DNA from: Ulva prolifera
Taxonomy: Eukaryota > Chlorophyta > Ulvophyceae > Ulvales > Ulvaceae
Assembly: GCA_023078555.1 (NCBI GenBank)
Contig: CM041197.1
Span: forward strand, 4,609,810-4,673,809
Direction: 5' to 3'
DNA: 64,000 bases
Shown piece by piece: positions 22,601-36,300 of this stretch; the first letter of the stretch is position 1, and each line of letters starts with the position of its first letter. Made by a program: the position numbers and the translations under genes. The notes below the pieces were generated by a model, which ran no database searches, was not told the DNA's origin, and saw only the letters and a program-made list of their open reading frames with translations.

Positions 22601-25600
22601 CGGCCTTCATGAGCTGCTTTGAAATGTCACGGGGGGCCATCTGGGGCGGAGTTCGCGAGCCGTGCGCTGCTCACATGCACTCGCGCAGCTCGTGTGCGAA
22701 CGTCTGCGTCCCTTCGGCCGGCGTGCGCTTGTTCCACGTCCAGCCTGAAACCACATCTGTGTCTCCACGGCTGCGATGAACAAGGCTGCGGTTGTGTATT
22801 TTTTATGTATGAACAAGGCTGCGGTTGTGTCTTTTTATGTTCACCTTTTGTACGCCGGCGTGTCCGTACCCGGGTGGGTGTGTGGTCTTCGCTCGTCTGG
22901 TGATTGCGGTTGCCTCTGTGGCGATGGAAGTATCTACGCATTGTTAGATAGGTGTTATGTCAGGCTCATCGACACCCCGACGGCTGAGAGGTGCTGCGCA
23001 TGGGGACTCCCGCTCCACGAAGACTGTTGCGCGGGGTCAGACACGCCTGTGCGCGAGCCTAGCTGGGTCGAGGGGGCACAACAAGAGCCTTCACGGCACA
23101 CACGGACACAGCATCATGTGCGGAATTCGGGGGGGTCTGCCGTGGCTGTGCCGGGATGTCCTGCGCGGGCAGTTGCCGCCCGCCGTGGGTGTGAGACTGC
23201 CATGGGATCAGGGGAGGCGCGCCCACCCCTCCAGCATCATCACTGGTGTGTTGCCACGGATGAAGCCGGAGAGGCAGGTCGCACCGCAGAGTGAAGTAAA
23301 GTAAATCTAAATTTACTGAGCCGTATCCTATTGGACAGGGGCACCTCCGTGTCACCGGGACCACATGTGGAGTCATCGTTCCCCTGCATCCCCCTGCATC
23401 CCCGGTGTGCACCTGTAATCGAATCCTGTGGCAACATCCAGTGGGGTGTGCGACCACAGGTCGGATTCTGTTAGTGTGGTGATAATGGGGGTGTGCATTT
23501 GTGGTGGCCCCTGGACTGTTTTTGGGGAGCCCTAGGCTGATGACTGCCCCTTCAGCAATCGCAGCAGCCACTGCTGTCCGAGGCCCGGGCAGTGATGCAA
23601 TGGAAGGGTGGTGTGGTGCAGGGTGTGCATCACACCATTACACACCGGAGCAGTACACACACTGGTGCCTGTGCTGAGAGGGTCATCAGGCTGTGGCTGC
23701 TGATGTGTGTGCTATCTGCGCTGGTTGTTGCTGGTTACATGACAGTCACGCACAGCCATGGCCTTGCCAAAGGGCCTCACCAGGTGTGTATGCAAGAGTC
23801 AAGCAAACAACATCGATACCAGAAAGCATGCTGATGTGTGCCACATGTGCTGGTCCACTGTCTGCATCCTCTGGACTGCACGCACACGTGTGTTTCGAGG
23901 GAGCCCAGTAGCAGTCATGCTGACCTGCCTGGCTGCTTGACTAGCACGCAAGCAATGGCAGTTTTGCTGCCATGTTCACTGTGGGCCTCTGACCGTGCTG
24001 CCTGGCAGTGCAGTAAAGTACAACAATGTAGTGCTGTGTGCGCTCCACTCGTTGCAGTGCAGAGTGCAGTGCAGCAGGCTACAAGCTGCTGGAGCTCGAG
24101 CTGTGGCTTGGCAGGGCACCATATTGTACTACCAGCCATTGCAACCAAAAGCCGTGACCTGCTCAGGCCACTTTGGTGCAGTGGGAGGTGAGGAGTGCAC
24201 TCCAGCCACTGGTGTTCAGCCCTGTCATGGTTGCAGTAGGTCAGCTGCGGTGTCCTGTGTGTTACAAGGACAAAGCGGGTGAGGCAGGTAACAAGCAGGG
24301 GAACCGCACACCCTGACCTGTGTTGTCATTTGTGTATCAGTGCTGACTGTGATCACCAGGTAGTCACTGCAGCCTCCTGGAGGATCCGCTCACAGGGCTG
24401 CCCTTGTGGGGGATGCTCCAGCTGCAGTGGACTGTATCACCAGCATTTGGCACATGCCATGTCATCAGGGAACAGTGCTGTGAACACGGACAGGTAAACC
24501 ACACCCCCACCTGGTGACGTTCAGTGGGGGGTGTACTGAGGGTGTGTGCGTGCAACAGGGACGCAGCTGCATTGGCTTTGTCGCTGTAACACAACTGTAT
24601 AGGAACACAGCTCACCCCGTGACCCCAAGGCACCACAGCCCCTTGACGCCAACGTCACGCGCGGGTGTCTGTGTATGGATTGTGGCCCTGCCTGTGCAGC
24701 ATGATGTGACCGCCGCTGCAGCGCGCTGCGACCTCTGAACACTGCAGTGTGCTGACACAAAACAGCACTGTCATGCGGTCGATGCTTCATCACGAGCGGT
24801 CGTAACCATGATTTCATATGACGGATCACAGCAGCCGCGCTTAATAATGTTATTAGTAATGTGTGATCTAACGAGGCAATGATGCCATCCCAGAGGATGC
24901 ATGCGTGACCTCACGGATCGACTTGACTGCTCTTCCCATCTGACGGTCATGGGTGGCGTGGCGGAGCTCTCGGCATCCCAGCTGTGACGGTGCGGATCGG
25001 CCTGTGAACAGAGGTGCTTAGGCAGGACTTTTTCTGTGTTTCCGGGTAGCTAAAGCCATGTGGTTGGTTTCGATCTTGCGCAACTTTGTCCTCACGCGGA
25101 TCGCACCGGTCTGCAACTGGAAACTGGCTGTGGCGCCTGTAGAGGTTTGGGCGCTCCAACGTCTCGGAGTGGTTTCCCTGTAACCGGCACCGGCGCAAAC
25201 GGGACAGCCCAGGTTCCGCTGTAGGATATCATTCCAAAATGTTGGGATTGGGCGATAGAAGTGCAGCATCGCAAGGACTGACCTCGGGCAGCCCTGCCCA
25301 AGCCTGCGAATATGCACAAGACACGCACATAGATTTCCGAGGATATCCCATGATCGTCCGCCACATGAGGCTTGCACAGCGAAGTGCTCCAACGGTGGTA
25401 CTGGTTTTTTGGCGTAGCAGCCTCCTTCTCAGCCAGCTGACTGTGCTGCTGGGTTGTTCAGCTGCATCTTGAGTGGCATCAGTCACAGCCACTGCTGATG
25501 CACTCTGCCTCTGCTGATGCACTCTGCCTGCCAGCCAAAGAGCCAAATGGCATTGCTAATGTGCCGGTGCACACTTGCGAACAAGCTGTCATGTCGGTCC

Positions 25601-28600
25601 TCATCCAGCTGCTCTGTACTTAGCATTCTGTCCTGGTCAGACTACATGTGGGCTGACTCAAAGCCCCCATAGCCACGATGTGGAGCCTGCTGTAATGCAA
25701 GTCACCACCACTCACCAGACTGCTCCGCAGCTGCGGCGCACAATCTTTTTGCTGAAAGCTGCATGGTTGCGTCCACAATGAGCATCCACCAGTGTTGCCA
25801 ACATGCTGGTGTTCGCCAAGCCAGCACCAGCAGGCGCATCTGAGTAGCCACAGCTCCGGCACATCTGATCTGGCTGGTCTGGCTGGCCGCCAGCCTATCC
25901 CCACAGGTGCCATGGTCATAGCTGCTGTGGGCTTGCAGCAGCTGGTCATCTGTGGTGGCCAATGCAGCATCAGCACCTCGGCACCTCAGCAGAGCAACAT
26001 AATATGAGCACACCCAAGGCCACTGCTGACTAAATGGACATGCTGCCTCTGAATGGTGACTCGGCATAATCATCAGATGTCTGAGGCCGAGTCCCTGGCG
26101 TCCCTGCTGCCATCCCTGCTGCATGCATGTGCTCTCTGACCAATGAACCCCCCCCCCCCCCACACACACCCAACCATGCAGTGATCTCCCCAACCACGCA
26201 GCAATGCACTGCCACCCCCAGGCTGGCCTTCCACCCCCCTGCCAGTACCTCTACCCATGCCAGCTTAGGGGAAGCGACGTCGGCGGTCCAGTCCCCTGCG
26301 TTCGTCCCTCCTGTAGCCACTAACCCATGCGCCTCGTGGAGCATGCCGGTGCGCGCATGCATGCTCATGATGCGTGGTGGCCATGCAGGAGTACTGCAAC
26401 GGCGGCAGCCTCGCGAACGCCATCAGCGCGGGGCTCTTCAACCCCGACAGCATCCAGGCGCATTGGCAGCGGGTCACCGACCTGTTGCAGGACATCGCGG
26501 AGGGCATGGCCTACATCCACTCGAAGCGCATCTGCCACGGCGACCTCAACCCCTCCAACGTCCTCCTCAAGGTGTGCGCCCCCTCCCGCCTACGCCCACC
26601 CCCCACCCCCCTGAGACATTCACTGTTCTTGGGGTGCTATGCAACCTTTCCTGGGCTCCCCCAGAATGGGGGCGCCTCTGCCTTCCAGTCCCCTGTCCCC
26701 TTCTGCACCTGGTGTGATGCCGTTGCCAGGGCAGAGTCGTCAATGCATGCAGCAGTGCTCCGCATAGCTGCTGACTGTGGCAATGTTGCAGTCGAGCATC
26801 GGTTGTGTCTGGCCATGCTTCCTTCTCAGTGAGCACAGCATTGCTGAACTTGCATGAGGCCAGATGACTGTGGGTGTCATGCATGGGAGTGGTAGGTCAC
26901 ACGTTGATAGTTCTAACTATACCACGTTCTAACTCTACCACGTACTGATCAGGCAGCAATACGCTGTCTGGGTTTGGTTTGTAGGAGCTTCACTGTGCTT
27001 GAGTGTTGTGTGTTTCACTGCGCAGCAGCAGCAGCGAAACTCCTACAACAGGCTCGTACAGCACCGTAGCATCATGGAAATGCATACACAGCCAAGCTCG
27101 CACACACACAGTCCGCTTGTACTCAGTATACTGTCCACTGGAAGCATCATGCACTGTGACAGGCAGGCTGTGGCAGGCAGGCTTCGGTGTGTGTGTTACA
27201 AGGACAAAGCCGGAGTGGCTGCTAGCACCACCAGGGTAACGAGCAGGCTTGTGAGCGCCTGTACACTTGACATCCCGAGTTCATGGTTTCATCCCCACAG
27301 CCCAGTTTGCAGCCTGTCCTCTGCAGGCTCTCACTCTGCTGCATGCATGCGATCGCACTGACCTCTGACTGAGCTCCCCTTCGCAGATTATGCATGCTGC
27401 AAGGGGCCAGCTTGTGAGGCTGCTTGTGCAATGCTCCTGTTTACTCATTTTGCTGCCAACCTGTGAATTGTGTTACAACACCTTGGATGTGCTCACCAGG
27501 AGGGAGCACAATGTGCTCAGCACATCCATTGTGTTCTTGGGTGCTGCCTGCCTCGCTGGTCCTCTCACTGTCAGGCTGTCTGCTGGGTTGCATGCTTGAC
27601 TCACAATCTGCGTCCCCTTACCAGGACTGGTTGTAGATTGTGTGTATTGGCTCTGGTCTGTTGCCCGATGCGTTACCCTCACAAATGATCCAATGCTGTC
27701 AGTGAATGCATTGATCACAGGGCATGCTCATCCCAAACCTGCGGGCGTGATGAGTTCTAGATGATGTGCCATTGTAAGGGTGATGTACAATTGGCTACAC
27801 TGGCCAATGCATGTTGATCACCGGCCATGTTCCCAGCCACTTGTGAAGCTAGCCCAGCCTAGTGGCGTCTGCGGGTGCTGATGGTTATAATTGTATGACT
27901 CCACCTTGTTATATGACCTCATTGTTGTGAGACACCTGAGGCCACTGCACACTCCGCAAATGCCTCAGCTGAGCATGAGCTTCTGACCTCATGCCTCAGG
28001 CATCTAGCTGGATCTGTCGCAGCAGCGTCCCCTGTCCATTGTGGCTTGCCGCGTCAGCACCGGGGACAGAACAGCATGGCACACAATCACACCACGGCAA
28101 CACGCCGTTCTCGGAGCACCCCACCCCGCGCCCCCACGGACAGCCCAGGCTGCCACTGCACAACCCTGGAGCCCTGCTGCCACTGACACCCCAATGCAAC
28201 CCGTGCTCCCGCTGTGCCGCGACGCAGGCCATCAGTTGACATGACCGGCCTGGGTGTGCAGTTTGCGGAGCCGACGTTCAAGAGCGTGCGCGCGGCCCTC
28301 AACTCGCGGCCCCTCAGCGACGCGGTGACGGCAAAGATCACCGACTTTGGCGTCGCGATGCGCATGCAGCACAACAAGAGCCACCAGAGCAACATGTACG
28401 TCGGCACGCCCTTCTACATCGCGCCCGAGGTGTGGCGGCAGCACCGGCTGCACCAGGCGAGCGACGTCTACTCCTTCGGGGTCATCATGTGGGAGCTCAT
28501 GACGGGCAACGCCGTCTACATCGCCCGGTGCGCCCCCTCCCCTCCCCCTTCACGGTCCGCGGACCGGGATACACAAGGTCGTCGAGCGCCACCGGTGGCC

Positions 28601-29933
28601 ACGCGGAGGCGGCCTGTGGATGCTTGGAACCCCAATAATGGCCTGTTGGGGTACTGAATCAGGGTCGCCGGCTTTTGCCACCGTTTGCTTCACGTCGCTG
28701 CAGGCAGACTGGTCTGTGAAGCAGCCCAGCCCATGCGTGCGTAACACCATGTAAGTGTGCCCCTGTGCTGCAACGCCGTGTCCGCCGCCATGCCGTTGCC
28801 GGGGCCACCCAGGGCAGCACACAGCGTGCGCGCTGCCACATAGCGCTGCCCCGCGCATATTCCCTGTATTCCCCACGCATGATGCACGCATGATGCAAAA
28901 GCGGGCTCATCACACACCACAGAATGGTGATGTACCCCTGGGCGGCGGTGCAGGCCGGTGACGCAGACGGGCGTGAACGGCAGCCACCGCAGCACGGAGT
29001 ACGACGTGCACCCTGACTACCCCGTGCTCCGGCCCGCGGTGCCGCTGACGTACTCCCTCACGATGAAGGCGTGCCTCCGGCAGCACGCGATGGAGCGGCC
29101 GACGTTCGACCAGATCCTCGAGCTGCTGCGGGACGTTGTCAAGGAGGTTGCGCGGGGGCGCTACCTCGACGGCGACGGGCGGCTACAGGTGCGCGCCGCC
29201 CCTCTCCGCCCCCCCCCCCCCCCCAGCTGACCGCGCAGTGCTGTTCGGCGGAGATACAATTTGACTGCTTTGGTTAGAGCAATCGGTGGTGTGCTGAGAT
29301 GCGCTCGTGAGGAGCGGTCGTGGCGTGGGCGGATAAAACAGTCCACAAGATGCTGGACATGGCGGCTGTGCGGTACGGTCGTCGTGACATTCAGACTGCT
29401 GCAGCCAGATGTCTTGACATATCGCTGGTTGTGCGATGGCGATGGGGCTGTTGCATGTGGCCTCAGTAAAAGCTGCGGGCCAGACGCTATGCACCTTGCC
29501 CTCCGGCATTGCGTTGGGTGAGCAAGTCGTGTGCTGGTTTTCTATGTTTGCATCAGCCCCTCGCCGGCCGTCGTCGCTACGTGAGCATGTCACCAAGCGC
29601 CGGGTGCAGGATGCATGCATGCTTGACCTGAGCAGCCACCCGGCGGTCGACCGGCCAGTCAGCCTCGAGGCCGCGGCGGCATCGCCATCGAGCGCAAAGG
29701 CCGGGGGCGGCGGCGCGCGGAACAGCTTCGCGATCGCGGCGGTCGCCGGCGCCGCCGCCGCGGAGGCGGAGGCCGCCGACGCCGAGCCCCTCTCTGTGCG
29801 CTTCTCAAAGACCGGCTTCAGCCTCGGCGGCCGCAGCGAGCTGCCGGTGAGCATTCCCGAGGAGTCGGAGAACACACAAACCCTGTCGCTCGAGGGCGCG
29901 GCGTTGGGGGCGGGGACGGTCGTGAACATCTAG
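19629..29933 (+). CDS. TKL-type receptor-like protein kinase (signal peptide, one TM helix, non-RD)
   Basis: Ten exons: 19629-19852, 19927-20167, 20260-20629, 20803-21043, 21477-21850, 22365-22573, 26389-26571, 28262-28527, 28954-29188, 29610-29933. All phases agree and give 888 aa. Residues 1-33 are a signal peptide (SLVFSIFCLCLIWVAGG, then a likely cut after VLA). The ectodomain (to about 265) contains NVVIDCTGN, like the beta-helix-style ectodomains of other algal kinases, but no named fold. A TM helix (about 269-291) is followed by RKK. A Gly/Ser/Ala-rich linker leads to the kinase: GQGAFGTVYHG (474-484), Lys494 in VAIK, HGDLNPSN (603-610), DFG at 642 and APE ending at 670. ATP and catalytic residues are present, but the loop reads HGD, so it is non-RD, and the usual Lys after DL is Asn. 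About 25 residues separate the loop from ITDFG. Probable surface signalling kinase; ligand unknown. Confidence 0.85.
22775..22839. repeat. 32-bp tandem duplication
   Basis: Two adjacent units built on ATGAACAAGGCTGCGGTTGT, differing at a few bases. Confidence 0.8.
23291..23370 (-). repeat. Dispersed repeat family B, inverted copy
   Basis: Reverse complement of the long family B copies, more diverged in the outer half. It directly abuts a partial family A block (AGGCAGGTCGCACCGC) at 23271-23286, so the two families have become joined. Confidence 0.7.
24257..24592. repeat. Facing pair of family A copies (about 340 bp)
   Basis: A plus-strand head at 24257-24300 (GTGTTACAAGGACAAAGC) and a minus-strand head at 24562-24592 (TTGGCTTTGTCGCTGTAACA) point at each other. 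That would suit a short element with terminal inverted repeats. I could not settle a target duplication by eye. Confidence 0.5.
26572..28261 (+). other. Intron 7 of the receptor-like kinase gene
   Basis: 1.7 kb between the catalytic-loop exon and the DFG exon. It contains one family A copy and no supported coding sequence. The acceptor is GGGTGTGCAG. Confidence 0.75.
27190..27247 (+). repeat. Dispersed repeat family A copy
   Basis: GTGTTACAAGGACAAAGC followed by CGGAGTGGCTGCTAGCACCA, then AC/GC-rich sequence like other copies. Confidence 0.65.
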
Positions 29934-32900
29934 GCCATGCGGGGTCCGTGCCCCGCGGCTGGGTGGCATGCCGCAGCCCCTGCAGCCACGTCACACACCG
30001 GCGCCGCAGCACGCCCGCAGTCGCCCTCATTCGCCTGGTTTGGGGATCTACGGTAAACAGCAGACGCGCGCCACCCTCAGGCTGCGATGCCTCAGCCCTT
30101 ACAGCCCTGGTGCCGGCGCGCCTCGCGTGGTGTGTGTGCTGCGTGATGTGCATGCTGTGTGGCGCATGTGCTGCGTGGCGTGTTTGCGGTTATTCTTGCA
30201 TGGCCGTTATAGGGCCATCGCCTCGTGAATCCCGGGCGGAGTGCCTGTGAGCGTGCCCGGCTGGCCTCCGCCACTGCAATCGAGGTGGCGAGCTTTTTGG
30301 CGTGGTTTGTTCCGAAGGGAGGCGGGTTGTCGAGTGCAGGTGGTCAGGCAGATGGCTGCCTGGGCACCGCTCTAACTGGCCTACATGCGGTTATGGGGAA
30401 CTGGGAGGGGCGGATCGGGGAGGGATCTGGGTCTATTTCCAGGTGTCATGTCTGCAGATTAAACACCAGTTTGGTGCAGTGGGTGCGTGTGTACCTGTGG
30501 CCGCTGCGGCGCTTGCGGCCGGGCCTCAAGGCGCAGGGAGGGGGGGAAGAGGGGAAGGGGGGGGGGGGGGGGGATTCTGCATATTTTTTGGCCGCCTTGG
30601 TGGCGGCGCTCGGTGCCCGTGTAGGCGCCTGCCCCGCCAGGAACCGCGGACGGCGGGGAGCCTGATGTGCGGGGGCCGATCGCCTTGTGGGATGTGTCTG
30701 TCAGTATGTGTCGTAATGCATTGAATTGGATTTTAGGCGATGAGGTTAAAGTCGCGCCCGCATGTATGGAGAGGCCGCCACCGTCTGCCTCGGCAGTCCC
30801 TCGGTGTTGTTTGCTGCTGTGAGCAGCGCGCCGGTGCGTCCCAGCAGCTGCTGTCCGGGAATTCCGGCGTGCTGTGGTGTGTGTGGGGAGGTGCCGAGGC
30901 GGGGTCTGGCAGACACGTGGCTTGGCCGCTGCATGTGAGGTGTTGGCGTATGGCGTGTGAGGGCTCTGGAACGCTCTCCAGGTTCTGTGGTTGACACAAC
31001 AGGCGATGACGTCGATCCGTCAGAATGCGGGAATTGACACATGTTGACGATGAAGATGTCTGGCCGGACATGCATCACCAACGAGAATGTAACCATCGCC
31101 TCGTTTCTTGCCATGTCATCTGCACTGGCTGCGTTTTTGGGCTGGCAGCTGTCAGGTACTTGCGAAGGAAGCGTCTGGCACTGCTATCCACTGCGGGTTG
31201 GTGATTTGCTGGGTCCGTGCCTGCGGTAACTCTGCTGTTGCGCTTTACGTGTTGCACACAACAGCCAGCAGGTAATGAGAAGTGGCCCCTCACAACGTTG
31301 AGTGCCAGCGGTCTCAACTTCCGATCCCAGATCAAAATGGTGAAAGATGCACTACGTAAGCAAATACTGATCTGGCAGCGCCCTGTAGCTTCACGAGGAT
31401 CACAAGTTTGGGCCTCTTTCATGCCACATTGCTGCCATTGGTAGAACCACGTAAAAAAAAGGATGCTCAGACTAGCAACAGCCTCCTGAAACGATAGAGA
31501 GCACCAGTCCAAAGACAGTCGGTCCTGATTCAGACCTCCTGACTGGCTGACTGTCCGTGCGGGAGTCCGCAGGCATCACGTACCGAAAATGGCGTTGAGT
31601 GGATCCGGTGGCCGCGTCGAGATGATCCGACCGCTGCTAGCGTTGGATATGACCGGAAAATGCATGCTCTAAAGCATATTCCGTGGTATCCGCATTCGAA
31701 GTATGCTCTCTGGCGGAACTACAGTGCGTTCCAGGATACGTTTGGGCACGGCATTAATATTTGTCAGGCAGGGCAGTGCCTTGCCCGTCGTGCATCTGAC
31801 TGCGGGTGTGATCGCGACTGCAGGCATCAGAATTAAGGGCAAGCTGGTATGCAGAGCAGATTGTTTAGCACGACTTACTGATCGGTACCGGTACATGCGG
31901 GATTTAGTGACTGACTCTACAAACACATGCGTGAAACACTTGTCGCAATGCCGGATGCATCTTTGGACTGGACAGGAACATCTCGAGATATAGTGCAAAG
32001 TTTGCATTGGGCATGCTCCGCTTGACGCTTGACCTGGCAAGTTGGCGTGGGCAACTGGTAAAATGGCATGTGCACCTTGGCCAGGATCGTTTGGCGAGGG
32101 CTGAAAGCCAATCCGCATGCTGCATCACACATCCGATCTGGTGTCATCCCAACTTGTCTTCCGGGCTGAAGCAAGGTCTCAATTCTGATGTATGCAAACG
32201 TGCACGTTACTCTGGCAGCTTAGAGACCACCTCGCCACTGTCTCTGGCGTGCAATGTCGACACTATTGAATCCACGAGCATCCAAGCAGCAGCAAAAATT
32301 GTAGAAGGCATTCGGAAGAGATTGCGTTACAAAGCATCGCCTATGGACGCAAAACACGGGCATACTCCTTGGCGCGTGCGATGCTGCGTTGCCGCGCCTG
32401 TCCATCGAAGTAGACGTTCGAGACTTGCGTCTCAAACCTCAGGCATGCGAAGAATGAGCATCTGATGTAATCAGACGCTAAACTCTGAATTCACACTGGC
32501 GTGCCATCACTGCTTCTCTTGGTTGTGAGGATCAATAACACTATTGCGCGGTCGTGCTCGCTGGAGCACATCGGCAAGTCTGTAGACTGTACGGGCATCA
32601 GCAACCAGGAGGTAAGCTGAAAAGGCTGAAACCAAAAAAAAAGTCTGAGCAACCGAAATCGTGGTTCTGGGGCAACGTGAAGCGTTCGTTGGAGTGGCCT
32701 GAGGCCGGGCTCTGTCCACGGAAAGTTCATTCAACTTTGGTTCAATTGTTAATAACTAGCGCGCTGGTAACCTGATAGTGGCGTGTGCATGGCGATCGAT
32801 GCACAGATGTTGACAGCAATGCTGACCTTTCCTGTGGTCAGGCAGCATCGCCAGAACCATACACATGAAGTTCCCTTGCTGTCCTGTACACCTGCGACTG

Positions 32901-33313
32901 TATGGCATTGTTGTAGCCTTTGTATCGAAGTCCCAAGGCGAACCCACGACGAAAGTGGATTTGTGTTGGGCCACTCCATGCAATCCGGCCAGCTGAATTG
33001 ACCAGGTCCTGATGTGAGGTAGAAACCTCGCAATGGGTTCTTCATATTGATGTATTACGTTTGTAGGAACAATGCAGCCGATCAGCAGTCTGCCAGTGCC
33101 ACTACCATGCAGTACAACCTTGCAAATACATCCACAACTTCCAAAACGTACATCGAGCAGCTCCATCTGGCCATCACCAGCTCCCCTGCAGCAGGCTAGC
33201 ACCATGGCTGGCCTGCACATCCTTCCACTGAACGGCCCCCCACTCGACTCCAACAACGCCAGCCTTACTCCGCATCGCAGAACGCTGACAACCCATGCAG
33301 CAGAAGTCCGACC
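29934..33313. other. Spacer between convergent receptor-like kinase and IFT140 genes
   Basis: About 3.4 kb with no supported gene. It contains a G-rich stretch (30535-30575). Several short frames exist on both strands (for example 31669-32118 minus and 32756-33256 minus), but none has a domain or a matching splice partner. Confidence 0.55.
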
Positions 33314-36300
33314 TCAGAAGTACATGTCCTCTTCACTCACCCCCTGATGATATCCCTGCAAGCCGCCATCCACCCCGCTTGCGCCCTCGTAAATACTGTA
33401 TGAGCCAGGCCGCGCGCCACCCCTCCTCACCCCATGGTCCCCACCAAACTCATCCCTTTCAACTCCCCCAAACACACGCTCGCCCTCCTCCTCCTCCTCT
33501 GAAAGCACCTCCTCCTCCTCCTCGATCTCATCTCCAGACAAGTCGTCCCCAAAGCCCCCTCGCCCGTCCGAACCGGGTCGCCGCGTCCCGCCGTGGCCGT
33601 CCTGCTCTGTGCCAGTGCCAGAGAGGCCATTGTGCCGGTAGACCGCGTGCAGCACGTGCTGCGGGATGCGGCCGTTGTCGGACACGGCGCGGCTCTGCAT
33701 GTCCCGCAGCATGCGCAGCGCTGCCTCCCAGTCCTGCTGCCGTGCGTAGGTGCCAACGACGAGGGCGTACACGTCACCGAGGCGCACGCATGCTGCGCTG
33801 TCGTCCACAGCCTCTGGAACCTGCACCTGCTGCATGACTGACAACCATGCATGCACGCCGTGCATGAGCCGTCCCCAACATCACCAGGCTTGACCACGTG
33901 GCTGTTTGAGGTTCCGCCCCCGTCGCGGAGGAGGCACCCGGCGCATGTGCAGCACCTTGGGTGTGCGGAGAGGACCAAAGCAGTGGGGTGACGCAGGGCG
34001 CCTCCCCAACCCCATGCTGACCACTGGATGGAGCCGACGGTGGGAGAGGGTCGTTGTTTCGGACGGGGGCCGTCCACGCCAACAGCCGATGCATGCAGGT
34101 GCTTTCACAGTGCTCACTTGCTGCCCATCCACAGTTCAGCGCAAAGCCGCGGCCGCGCTGCTGCTGAGCGATCACCTCAGAGAGCACAACAGGAGGCCCT
34201 TCCAGCTGCCGTCAGTCGGGGGGGGGGGGGGAGGGGGGGAAACCATGTTATTGACCCCCTCCGCCCCGTGATAAAGTAAAGCAGATCCTGAATCACTTGT
34301 CCATATCCTCACTGGACTTTGGCAGGTGGCCCTAGTTGACCATAGCTGACAACAACTGACGCGCATGTGTTGAGTAAATTGGTCTTGAGTGTTGGAACAT
34401 TATCACGCCATCACCTGACATCCTCACACAAGCGGCGTGGGAGGGTGGGGGGGGGGGGGGGGGTGCGCGCCTCAGATAGGAGGGTCTGGCAAGCATCGAG
34501 GCAGGAGTTCGGGTCCTCCGAGGCGGCCGCGGTGTGCGCCTGCTTGAACAGCGCGACGAGGCGCGAGCGCTCGTGCAGCGAGGCCTGCAGCTCCTGCGCG
34601 TCCAGCGCGGACTCGGTGCCTGCCGCCGTCAGGAGCCCGTACTGCTTCTGCGCCTCCTGCATCCGGACGCTCATCACGGCACGTCGCCGAAGCGATATTC
34701 GATCGGGCAGGGCCGACGGGCACGCCGTGATGTTGGGCCGCCTCCACTATGAACGTCGATGCGACCATTGTGTGCATGCCCGTGGGACACGGCCACATTG
34801 CGCAGGGTTCGCGCTGTGGTGCTGTCACCGCGAACCCCAGGTGTGGCAAGTCACCCGGTTGCCATCGACTGCCTCCGTGCGCGGGCGTGCAGGTTTGGTC
34901 CAAGTGCGCCGTCCCAACATCTCGTTTGCCAGCCCCAGAGTGGAGGCACGGCAAGAGGCTGCTACATGGGCCTAGATCTGTCAACAGTGCAATGTACGCA
35001 TGGAGATTGTACTGCAACCGGGGAAGCATTGCACCGCAGGTGCTCACCGCCCGCCTTCGGCGCAACGACTGTGCTGAATCAGCACTGCTGATTGACTGTG
35101 GCCCTCCCAGCACACAAACGCATGGGCATGAGTCCGCGCCCGGTGCGGCCCCTTCGACAGCAGCCGAGTGCGTCACAGGACGGAGATGTGTGCGAATCGA
35201 GCGCAGCATCCGAAGCGCACCGCGAGCGCAGCCTCCGCGCGACCAAAGTCTGGGCCGTCGTCGAGCGCCGCCTGCGCGCAGCCCTCATGAAACGCGGCCG
35301 TGTGCTGTGGGCTCTTCGCCTTGGCGTAGAAGGCCCCCAGCGTGCGCAGCGCGGCCGGGTCGCCGCGCCAGCGGCCGGAGGCCTGCAGGAACTGCGCGGC
35401 GAGGAGGTAGAGCTCCCGGGAGCGGGAGGCCTGCGCGAAGCGCGTGACGCGCTCCTCGTCGCCGCTCTGCAGCAGCGCCTTCATCGCCTTGACCGCCTCG
35501 CCCGCCTGTAGTGCCACCACTGCGGTGAGCCGATCGCGACTCGCGGTGGTCCAGCCATCAGCCCGAACTCTTGCCTCCCCAGGCATGGCCTCGGTAAGCC
35601 GCCAGAACGCGCACGGCTAATGAACAAGGGGGTTTTGGAACCTGGGCGGCGTGGGGCTGCTTCGACCAGTACCTGCCATCGTGCAGCCCCCAGCCTCTCC
35701 GGAGGTCAACCCCGCCTCCACGAATGCGTTTCTAGAAAAAAGCTCAAAATTCGCCACTCCGTCCAGCAGGCTGCAGCTGTGTATGCAGACACCGCGTGGC
35801 ACCGCGCCACCGCACGTGATCACGCGCTCGGGCACGGATGCTCTCAGAAGGCGTGGTCACGCCATGTGCAAGGCGCAACAGGATGGCAGCTTCAGCAGCC
35901 CCCAGTCATGACCACGCTGTTGCGGCACAGCAACTACCTGTGTGGAGAACCCGGTAAAGCACCCTGGGGCAGTGGCCCTCACATACAGGCGCTGTGGCGG
36001 GGGTCCGCGTCAGGGAGCGTGGGAATGCGCACCTGGGTGTACTTGCGTGCCGCGAGGGCATACATGCCCTGCTTCCTGGCGGCCTTGGCGACGCGCCGCA
36101 ACGCTCCCTGCCGCGCCTCTTCATCAAGACTGCCATCAGTGGCCCGCTCCGAGGGGGCAAGCTTGTCTGCCAGGTCATCATCCAATGCCACCTGCAACCC
36201 ACCACAGCTTGTCTGAAGGCTGGAACCATACACAGAGTATTGGCGGGAGTGGGTGTTGGCGTGTGCGGAGGTGTGGGTGTGCTGGTGTGTGCTGCGTGCT

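Larger units (their letters stand above)
22574..26388 (+). other. Large intron 6 of the receptor-like kinase gene
   Basis: 3.8 kb between a GTGCGC donor and a GCCATGCAG acceptor. It holds a 32-bp tandem duplication, a family B copy, a facing pair of family A copies, a 20-bp duplication near 25490-25530 and a C run at 26148-26161. No separate gene is supported inside it. Confidence 0.7.
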
